Positions 56,939 through 64,000 of a stretch of 64,000 nt of DNA are shown one piece after another. Source of the stretch: Haliclona indistincta (lineage: Eukaryota; Porifera; Demospongiae; Haplosclerida; Chalinidae); contig OZ024786.1 in NCBI GenBank assembly GCA_964017065.1, forward strand, positions 8,251,047-8,315,046, written 5' to 3'. A model generated the notes under the pieces. The model saw nothing but the letters and a program-made list of their open reading frames with translations, had not been told where the DNA came from and ran no database searches. Within the stretch, counting starts at the first letter, position 1, and every line of letters starts with the position of its first letter. Both the position numbers and the translations under genes were made by a program.

Positions 56939-57640
56939 GGGGGCGGGTACCCCAATTTTTGCCGTTTTTTACAGTTTTTTAAATATGCATAAAACGCTTA
57001 TTTCTAAAGCTTTGCTAAAGAACTAAAGTTTTAATGAAATATAACACATCAGTGCATGTTTAGCGCGATTTTGTCCAGGTACAGATTTGTATGTGCGTAG
57101 TTGTCATACATTTTTAGAATATTATAATTTAACGTTTTCTTTCTACAGGAAATGTTTGCAGATGCTGAAATTTCGCCAGTAGCAATAGATTGCCTATGTC
57201 CAAAAACGGTTGGATGGATTTGGCGTGCAGTTGCGCTGAAGCGTTTTTGTCGCTATAATAGCTATTATTTTGTTTTACTTACAACTGTTAGTATTCATAT
57301 AATACAAACTCTGTAAGATCGGGCCAAACGGATCCAACCGATTGTGGTACACATACTTATGATGCTGCAGCCAGACTTTTGATAGCTAAAACTGTTGCAA
57401 ACGAAAGTAAAACGTAAAATATGTAGCGTGTGTAAAGCTGAGTTAATTTCTGTGGTTTTTGGTCGTGCGCCGCAAGATGTGACGTCAGCGTTGCAATCAC
57501 GTGATACAAGAATACATGTCTGACCCCATGGCTATAGCTAAGTGACGCAATTCTACGCAGAGGCTGCGTTTACACTAGCGCATTTTTGTGGTGACCACAG
57601 GTTATGAATATTATGCATATTAATTAGCGTACCCGCCACC
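56939..57640. mobile_element. TTAA-flanked element, 702 bp
   Basis: TTAA (56935-56938 and 57641-57644) flank gggggcgggtacc and its near-inverse gcgtacccgccacc, which resembles the end of 17683-18367. The interior is not a full foldback and has no ORF. It splits the COR pseudogene. Confidence 0.8.
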
Positions 57641-57791
57641 TTAATGAATTTCCTCTAGCCAGTCGATTTAACCCTTACTCTTCTGTCAGTGGTCTCCAGC
57701 GCAAGTGTACAATACGGAAGAATGGCATCTTCTGGAGGGACGACAACAACACTAACTTCTTGTACTGTGATAGAGCTCCTTGACAAGGCCT

Positions 57792-58663
57792 CCTGTAAAA
57801 TCTGGAATTGCGGAATTCCGCCCGGACTTCCGGATGTCAAAATTTGTATATGAACAATGGAGAAAAATTGAGAGAGAAAACCCAGACTGCTACTAAACCC
57901 AAGACCCTAAAAACCTTCGCCTAACAGCGCCCAGTATGGATCTAACAGCGCCCAGTATTCGCCTAACAGCACCCAGTATGGACCTATAAACGGTGCCCAG
58001 TATGGACCTAACGGCGCCCAGTATTCGCCTAACAGCGCCCAGTATTCGCCTAACAGCACCCAGTATTCGCCTAACAGTGCCCAGTATGGACCTAACGGCG
58101 CCCAGTATTCGCCTACAGTCGATTTCAATTGCGTTTGAACATGGCGTGTTCCGTGAAAGCACTGCGTAGCCCTTTGTGTAGATCTGTGGGCCACTGAAAC
58201 TGTTCAAATGACGTCCGTCTGTTCTTTACAATTCGTCTGAACAGATTCCGTGTCTCACAGAGCCACACAAAGGGCTACGCAGTGCTTTCACGGAACACGC
58301 CATGTTCAAACGCAATTGAAATCGACTGTAACAGCGCCCGGTATTCGCCTAACAGCGCCCAGTATTCGCCTAACCGAGCCCACGTAAGGCGAATACTGGG
58401 CGCTGTTAGGCGAATACTGGGCGCCGTTGGGTCCATACTGGGCACTGTTAGGCGAATACTGGGTGCTGTTAGGGCGAATACTGGGCGCTGTTAGGTCCAT
58501 ACTGGGCTCTGTTAGGCGAAGGTTTTTAGCAGAGATACTCTGGTTTTAGGGTCTTGGGTTTAGTAGCAGTACCTGGGTTTTCTCTCTCAATTTTTCACCG
58601 TTATCATACAATTTTTGACATCCGGAATTCTGGGCGGAATTCCGTAATTCCGGATTTTACAGG
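57792..58663. mobile_element. 872-bp foldback with inverted 21-bp minisatellite arms
   Basis: The ends cctgtaaaatctggaatt and aattccggattttacagg are inverted, followed inside by gagagaaaaccca and tcccaagacc-type blocks. Each arm then carries several 21-bp units (cctaacagcgcccagtattcg or variants with atggac). The centre is a second perfect stem (ttgaacatggcgtgttccgt...). ORFs here are repeat translations. It sits in the COR pseudogene just upstream of the LINE. Confidence 0.88.
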
Positions 58664-58696
58664 AAGCCCCTTTACAACAACCGATGTGTGATGGTG

Positions 58697-61600
58697 TCGG
58701 TATGGTGTGGTGGTGGTGTTGGTATCGTTGAGAGATGAAAAACCACGTGTAAAATGGTTGCTTGCTGTCGCTGTTCTGATTCAGGAACCTGTATCCGCTG
58801 TGTCTGTGCTAATGCTGGAAGGTCGTGTGATGGCTGTCGTCCCGGTAAATTGGGCCGTTGTGCTAATTCTTGTGCTCGAACCACGACGCTTGGCACGGTA
58901 GCCGACCCAGCTGTACAGCCAGCAGCAAATGGCGATACCATCGTTGCTGCCTCTTCTCTTATGGTTTCTCAAGATGCCGGAATCTCGAATCCTGTGTCTT
59001 TCGTCGAGGAGCTTAGTTCGCTCAATCTATCTCATCTTAGCACTAGTTGCGTGCCCTCTGAACCCGGCCAGTTTCTTACAGCTCTTGATGATCTGACTCT
59101 AAATTTGGAAAGCTCAATTTCTACTCCCACTGAGCTCCCTCCCTTTGAGCCAATGTCCACATCAATTTTTACTTGGGGTGAGTTGGATTCGACCTCCTTT
59201 ACTAACTCTCTAAATTTGGCTTATGATGAAGCTGTCCACTGGAAAATGAATCTCTTCAGAGTCCCCTATGGTAAAGCTGGCAAGTCTTTTGTTTCGGAGC
59301 TTGCCAGACTATTCAAGTCTTTTGCTGAAGGCTCAGCTTTAGAGTCGGTTGCGCTAAAGGCCTGTACTCTCATGCCCATACTTCTTCTCCAAAAGCCAGC
59401 TCGCAAGTCAAAGCCCAAAGACCACATTCTGTGTCTTGAGAGACGACTATGTAGCTGGAAAGATGGTGATTTTGAGGAATTGCTACGAGAGGGGAGAACA
59501 ATACAACAACACATTTCTAAGGGGTCACCTCCCTACAAGGTTGAACAAGTATCTCGTTCCTTTGCCAACCTCATGTTCCAAGGGAAAACAAGCTCTGCCC
59601 TTCGTCTCTTAACTGAGCAAAACAAAGGAGGAGTTCTCCATCTCAATGACTCAGTTGATACCTCAAATGGCCCTCAGAAAGTGAAGGAGATTCTCATCAG
59701 TAAGCACCCTCCTGGTCTTCCGGTTTCTTCTGAAGCCATTGTTAGTGGCATTCCTCCAGATATTCATCCTGCTAGGTTTGAGTCTCTAGATGCCACAGAG
59801 ATCAAAAATGCAGTACTTAAGACCAGTGGTGCAGCCGGTCCTTCAGGTCTTGATGCCCTGGGCTGGAGGCGTCTGTGTACCTCCTTTAAGTCTGCTTCTC
59901 AAGATCTGTGCCACTCCCTTGCTTTGACAGCTAAACGTATCTGTACCAACCTGATTGATCCTGCCTGTATTGCTCCTCTCCTGGCTTGTCGTCTTACTGC
60001 CCTCAACAAAAATCCCGGTGTTCGCCCAATTGGTGTTGGTGAAATTCCCAGACGTGTCATTGCTAAAGCCATCCTGTTCATCGTCAGACAAGATATCCAA
60101 GAAGCAGCTGGTTCAATTCAACTATGTGCAGGACAAATAGCAGGCGTCGAGGCAGCTGTGCATGCTGTTCATTCCCTCTTTCATAACGAGGAAACTGAAG
60201 CTGTTTTATTGGTTGATGCCAGCAATGCTTTCAATTGCCTCAATCGACTGACAGCTCTACACAACATCCAAAGAGTTTGTCCCTCCTTGTCTACAGCTTT
60301 GATCAACACCTACAGAGACTCTTCGGAATTATATGTTGATGGAGATGTTTTGCTCTCTCAAGAGGGAACAACTCAGGGAGATCCATTAGCAATGCCGATG
60401 TTTGCTTTGGCCACCATACCTCTGATTGAGAATTTACAAAATACAGTGAGCGATGTACACCAAGTGTGGTATGCTGATGACGCCAGCGGATCAGGAAAGC
60501 TCAGTCACTTGAGAGTTTGGTGGGATCAGTTAAATTTTCTGGGTCCCAAGTTTGGATACTACCCAAATGCTGCCAAAACTTGGCTAGTTGTCAAGAACAA
60601 CTTCAGTGCTTCTGCTGCTGCTGCTTTTGCTAACACTGGAGTTAAAATCACTTCAGAGGGCAGACCTTATCTTGGGGTACCCATTGGTACAGATGACTTT
60701 GTGGAGTCTTTTGTTTCTACCAAAGTTCAAGAATGGGTTGCTCAACTGGAAAAGTTGGCTCTAATTGCTTGTTCTCAACCTCATGCAGCTTATGCTGCCT
60801 TTACTCATGGTCTTACCAGCAAATGGTCATTTCTTTCTAGAACGTTGAAAAATATCTCCTCAAGCTTCAAACCACTTGAAATGATTATTAGCAGTAAATT
60901 GATTCCTGCACTCACCAACAGATCTCCACCTAGTGTTGAAGTTCGAAATCTGTTTGCTCTTCCTGCCAGGCTTGGGGGCATTGCCATTGCAGACCCGTCT
61001 GTGGATTCTGATGACTACGACTATTCTCTTAAGATCACTCAGCCCTTGGTGGATGCCATTATTCAACAAATGCCCCAGTACACAGAAGAGATGATTACAA
61101 AGCAACTGGATGAAAAGAAATCTGTACACAAACTAAGAGCTGAAAAAGCCAAAAGCGATGCTGTTTCTCTGCAACAATCTCTTCCAGTTCCTCTGCGGAA
61201 GTCTTTAGAGCTGGCTCAGGAGAGTGGTGCCTCTGCTTGGTTGACCTCTTTACCGATTGATGAGTTTGGTTTTACTCTTCATAAAGGAGCCTTTCATGAT
61301 GCACTGGCAATTTGCTACAATTGGTCACCTCAATATGCTCCTTCTTTTTGTGCCTGTGGAACCAAATTTTCATTGGAACACTCACTCTCTTGTCCAAAGG
61401 GTGGGTTCCCCTCCATTCGTCACAACGAGATCAGGGATCTAACAGCCAATCTGCTAACTGAGGTGTGTAGTGATGTTTGTATTGAGCCGCATTTACAACC
61501 TCTCTCTGGAGAAGCTCTGCAAGGTGCATCATCTAATGTTCGAGATGGAGCCCGTCTTGATATTGCTGCTAACGGTTTTTGGGGAGGACGCTATGAGAGA

Positions 61601-62069
61601 ACCTTCTTTGATGTGAGAATTTTTAATCCCCATGCTCCCTCTCATAGTCAGAGCAGCTTAGCCTCTACCTACAGAAAGCAAGAAGCGCTAAAAAAACGAG
61701 CATATGAGCAGAGAATCAGAGAGGTGGAGCATTCCTCCTTCACACCGCTGGTTTTTTCAGCTACCGGTGGCATGGCAAAAGAAGCATCTGCATTTTACAA
61801 ACGTCTTGCCTCTTGTCTTGCCACCAAATGGGAGCAACATTACTCGGCTGTCTTGTTTTGGCTTCGTGCTAGATTTACCTTCTCTCTACTTCGTTCTGGA
61901 ATCCAGTCTATCCGTGGTGCCCGATCTCACATAGGCCATGCCTCACGACTCCCTCCTCCTGCCATTGAACTTACTATTTCTGAACTACAGTGTCGTACTT
62001 AACTTATTTTGACCTACTTCTGTTTTGCCTTTAACTTTATTTATTTATTTAAAAAAAACAAAAAAAAAA
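58697..62069 (+). mobile_element. full-length LINE-type retrotransposon with 13-bp target duplication
   Basis: atgtgtgatggtg occurs at 58684-58696 and again at 62070-62082, bracketing a 3.37-kb unit with one long ORF and an A-rich tail (62051-62070). The 5' untranslated part is only 57 bp. Exact duplication and an intact ORF indicate a recent insertion, possibly of an active element. Confidence 0.9.
58754..62002 (+). CDS. LINE polyprotein: CXC-like cluster, reverse transcriptase, restriction-like endonuclease
   Basis: The 1082-residue frame is uninterrupted. Residues 4-37 form a cysteine cluster of CXC type (C-x-C-x5-C-x2-C-x-C pattern), presumably nucleic-acid binding. The reverse transcriptase core lies about residues 400-620, with the first catalytic Asp in LLVDASNAF (D489), TTQGDPLAM (540-548) and YADD (573-576). 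Residues 866-880 are a C-x-C-x7-H-x3-C knuckle, followed by RHN (889-891) and DGARLDI...FFDVRIF (931-957). That order matches the C-terminal restriction-like nuclease of R2/R4/NeSL-type LINEs, which are of similar length. The enzyme would nick DNA and prime reverse transcription at the nick. No AP endonuclease or RNase H is seen. Exact clade is uncertain. Confidence 0.85.
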   Translation: MVACCRCSDSGTCIRCVCANAGRSCDGCRPGKLGRCANSCARTTTLGTVADPAVQPAANGDTIVAASSLMVSQDAGISNPVSFVEELSSLNLSHLSTSCVPSEPGQFLTALDDLTLNLESSISTPTELPPFEPMSTSIFTWGELDSTSFTNSLNLAYDEAVHWKMNLFRVPYGKAGKSFVSELARLFKSFAEGSALESVALKACTLMPILLLQKPARKSKPKDHILCLERRLCSWKDGDFEELLREGRTIQQHISKGSPPYKVEQVSRSFANLMFQGKTSSALRLLTEQNKGGVLHLNDSVDTSNGPQKVKEILISKHPPGLPVSSEAIVSGIPPDIHPARFESLDATEIKNAVLKTSGAAGPSGLDALGWRRLCTSFKSASQDLCHSLALTAKRICTNLIDPACIAPLLACRLTALNKNPGVRPIGVGEIPRRVIAKAILFIVRQDIQEAAGSIQLCAGQIAGVEAAVHAVHSLFHNEETEAVLLVDASNAFNCLNRLTALHNIQRVCPSLSTALINTYRDSSELYVDGDVLLSQEGTTQGDPLAMPMFALATIPLIENLQNTVSDVHQVWYADDASGSGKLSHLRVWWDQLNFLGPKFGYYPNAAKTWLVVKNNFSASAAAAFANTGVKITSEGRPYLGVPIGTDDFVESFVSTKVQEWVAQLEKLALIACSQPHAAYAAFTHGLTSKWSFLSRTLKNISSSFKPLEMIISSKLIPALTNRSPPSVEVRNLFALPARLGGIAIADPSVDSDDYDYSLKITQPLVDAIIQQMPQYTEEMITKQLDEKKSVHKLRAEKAKSDAVSLQQSLPVPLRKSLELAQESGASAWLTSLPIDEFGFTLHKGAFHDALAICYNWSPQYAPSFCACGTKFSLEHSLSCPKGGFPSIRHNEIRDLTANLLTEVCSDVCIEPHLQPLSGEALQGASSNVRDGARLDIAANGFWGGRYERTFFDVRIFNPHAPSHSQSSLASTYRKQEALKKRAYEQRIREVEHSSFTPLVFSATGGMAKEASAFYKRLASCLATKWEQHYSAVLFWLRARFTFSLLRSGIQSIRGARSHIGHASRLPPPAIELTISELQCRT

Positions 62070-62082
62070 ATGTGTGATGGTG

Positions 62083-62390
62083 GCAGAGCTGCCAAGGCAG
62101 AAAATCCTTGGGAGTGAGACTCATTAATATTCATATTATTCATTGGCTTAATTATATTCATTGTATTTTTATTGTTACATGTAACAGAAGAATACATTAA
62201 TTTTTGTTTCGCAATAGGTGTGATGTCATGATTTATTTCTTTACGTTTAAAATTTTGATTACTTTTATTCCCCAAAAATTATAATAATACAAAAGTTGAT
62301 AATTTGGATCCAATAATTTTGATAGCAGTGGGCATCAGTTAGAATTATCCGATCTCAGGATCCCTAGGCGTGAGTTTACAGCAGGTGAGC
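62083..62390. other. COR pseudogene remnant plus AT-rich insertion
   Basis: The first 40 bases continue the COR frame (ELPRQKIL). AT-rich non-coding sequence follows until coding similarity resumes near 62400. The motif gtgagac is repeated at the two borders (about 62115 and 62420), which may mark another insertion. Confidence 0.45.
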
Positions 62391-62530
62391 GTGAGAGCTT
62401 GAGATTTCACTCTGAGGCGTGAGACTTGGTAGGTCTGTGGTGGCTATGTCGTGCACCAGTACAGTAGAGTATGCCAAGCTCCGTGGTTCTCTTATAGCAC
62501 TGATCCGTCGCCTCCTGCACAAGCATTCTC

Positions 62531-62557
62531 TAGCCTCGTACACAGGGTACGAGGCTA
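62531..62557. mobile_element. 27-bp palindromic micro-element, 10-bp target duplication
   Basis: It starts TAGCCTCGTAC and ends GTACGAGGCTA around about five central bases. AAGCATTCTC is duplicated at 62521-62530 and 62558-62567. Removing it and one duplicate restores the COR reading frame at this point. Its ends equal those of the 538-bp element at 25172-25709. Confidence 0.88.
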
Positions 62558-63009
62558 AAGCATTCTCCAGCTCCAGAGGTACCGGTGTGTGAGTTCCTCA
62601 TCTCTCCCGATCTTATCCGCCAGTACCCTATTGATACCTTCCCTGACACTGAGCTGTTCGATATGTGTGACGTTGCTTGATCCATCCTACAACGCAAGCC
62701 AGTTATATCCCAGACCTCTCAACTCTCACGGTTTGACCGTGTGTCACACGGTTTTTGGGGAAATCTCACGGTCAAGTCTTGCCTTTCTCTCGGTCAACAG
62801 TGCATTCACTACACAGCCAAGAATCAAAACCTGATTCGGATCCGTATACAGTCGCGATTCTGAATGTAGCCACCTGTCTGTATCGGGTATTTTGGGTAAT
62901 GGTCCGATACATACAGGATGTAACTGCGTGTACGTATCAGCACGATAATCGTCTCTGTATCACACCCGAATCTCATCTGTTGTATTCCAATTATTACCAC
63001 TCAAAAAAT

Positions 63010-63015
63010 TTTATT
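63010..63015 (-). terminator. polyadenylation signal of the right-edge gene
   Basis: AATAAA on the minus strand begins three bases after the stop codon of the predicted last exon, which supports that exon as a true 3' end. Confidence 0.65.
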
Positions 63016-63018
63016 GAT

Positions 63019-63900
63019 TCATACAAGGAAACAAAATTTACGGTTTGTGTAATCATGTACAAAAATGAGCTTTGATGTAAAAGAAGGCTCTCTCTCTACT
63101 ACAACAGGTACACGTGTATTACTAAGACAACATGAAGGCTGACACACGTGAACAAAGCTAACAGGTGAAGAGATGACAGATGAGGGTAAACAAACGATGG
63201 ATGAGGAAAGAGTATAAACTGGACAGTCAAACTCGTTCTTGAAATGGATTCCAGGTATCTCGTAAACGGGTGACATAGGTAGCACCAAGCAGTAACGTTT
63301 GTCGCCGGCTTGAAAACAGGACAGTAATTTTCCAAATTTCACCTGTATAATAATATTATTTAAAAAATAATATTTACTATTAGTGCAGTGTTAAGTTGTT
63401 AACTAACTTAATCATCGATCTGTACAAAATCTCCTGTGTCCACCAAAAGTCTATTACTAGAATTTACTGCACCATGGCTCAGAACCTTACTTTCCAAAGA
63501 CAACGACGAAGGTAGAGTGGCGGTGTATATAGTCCGCAGCAATTCTTTCAATTTGACTGGACTGTTATGCTCCAAAACTTTCAGACTGATGTCGAGCAAT
63601 CTGCATGCTTTTGTTTTACTAGATAGCTGTTCAAATAAAATGATTTAAATGTGCATGTAGGCAACAACAATCGTACTTTTCTCAGAGTCCCAGGCTGGTA
63701 AATTGCTTTGTCAGAGTTAAGTGACAAACAATTCATGTATGACTGTACAAAATTGTTCATGAATAGCTTTGTCAGTCCATCACCACACCTTATACAAATT
63801 CTTAAGTAATATGAGAAGTTTTGCAGAACATACATACCTGTGCCGACTGCCACTTTCAATGTATCCACCACTTGCAATGTAACGAAGGTCACTTAAAGAC
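63019..63900 (-). CDS. unidentified gene, last three or more exons (partial)
   Basis: Minus-strand exons with matching phases: 63788-63677 (CGDGLTKLFMNN... GTLRK), 63626-63426 (LSSKTKACRLLDISLKVLEH... LLVDTGDF) and 63342-63019 (VKFGKLLSCFQAGDKRYCLVLP... NRKFCFLV, stop). A further short exon near 63835-63880 (VVDTLKVAVG) is likely but I could not settle its joint. The gene continues beyond the right edge. The late VKFGKLLSCF...YCLVLP pattern recalls the C-terminus of some transposon-encoded proteins of invertebrates, so a mobile origin is possible. No domain is certain. Confidence 0.5.
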
Positions 63901-64000
63901 CAAAACTACGGCAGATGTCTCTGCTTGGAGCTTGCCAATTTGAAAAAACATTTTGAGCTATTAAAAATGAATTCTCGGCCTCAAATCTGTGTAGTGCACA

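Larger units (their letters stand above)
56373..62860 (+). pseudogene. COR-domain (Roco-like) protein remnant split by insertions
   Basis: Coding-like pieces in order: 56373-56728 (GLILFIRHH, VVKTEALLNEINGTLFAPDH, NTGIVPVSNL, MLVGFLTSLDFC, DPSVLQYTNL), 56797-56934 (PDSLVQQLGALEFGWCL), 57645-57791 (FPLASRFNPYSS), a short piece at 58664-58696 resumed from 62083, and about 62390-62860 (VVAMSCTSTVEYAKLRG, CEFLISPDLIRQYP, LFDMCDVA, FDRVSHGFWGNL). The order and sequence match the C-terminal COR part of Roco GTPase-like proteins expanded in sponges (from memory). It is broken by a 59-bp palindrome, a TTAA element, a foldback, a LINE and a 27-bp palindrome. It also has at least one frame shift near 57770 and a stop at about 62680. 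No Roc or kinase part is visible. Confidence 0.75.

Noticed and set aside
57893..58500. frames with repeated RRILGAV or EYWAPLG motifs
   Set aside because: They are translations of the 21-bp minisatellite in the arms of the foldback.

Overview
The window is animal nuclear DNA, most likely from a demosponge. It holds intron-rich conserved metazoan genes buried in many small DNA transposons. Remnants of a COR-type (Roco-like) protein resemble a family I associate with Amphimedon; that species-level suggestion is inference from memory. There is one assembly gap of 200 N at 34937-35136.

Layout. Positions 1-1224 are the right end of a 36-bp minisatellite. Positions 1438-5957 are a two-gene DNA transposon of P/THAP9-like type with 108-bp inverted termini and a 7-bp target duplication. 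It lies in an intron of a minus-strand protein disulfide isomerase-like gene whose first three exons are at 6275-6892. Just upstream on the same strand is a complete 13-exon guanine deaminase gene (GDA, 13955 down to 7097). About 635 bp away, head to head, starts a complete 10-exon cytosolic glycerol-3-phosphate dehydrogenase gene (GPD1, 14590-55270). Its 1,035 coding bases are spread over 40.7 kb.

The GPD1 introns are a transposon landfill. They hold TTAA-flanked foldback elements, hairpin MITEs, a ~500-bp satellite array (26465-30705), a decayed Ty3/gypsy gag-pol fragment (31056-32770), a three-level nest of palindromic elements (34159-37499), a rearranged L-L-MR-MR element (40766-43056), a broken hAT transposase (46126-46920) and a pogo/Tigger-like element with further insertions (47929-50532).

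Downstream of GPD1 is a plus-strand COR-domain pseudogene (56373 to about 62860), cut up by at least five insertions. One is an intact LINE-type retrotransposon (58697-62069) with a single 1082-residue ORF, an oligo(A) tail and a 13-bp target duplication. At the right edge are the last exons of an unidentified minus-strand gene (from 63019 leftwards of the edge).

The most unusual signals are: (1) 27-61 bp palindromic micro-elements with TAG...CTA ends and 9-10 bp target duplications, apparently transposon termini with almost no interior; (2) a 65-bp tandem repeat that has copied the 5' splice site of one GDA exon seven times; (3) the two convergent genes of the P-like element; (4) the LINE that combines an N-terminal CXC-like cysteine cluster with a C-terminal restriction-like nuclease region. 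GDA and GPD1 look functional. Nearly everything else is mobile or decayed.
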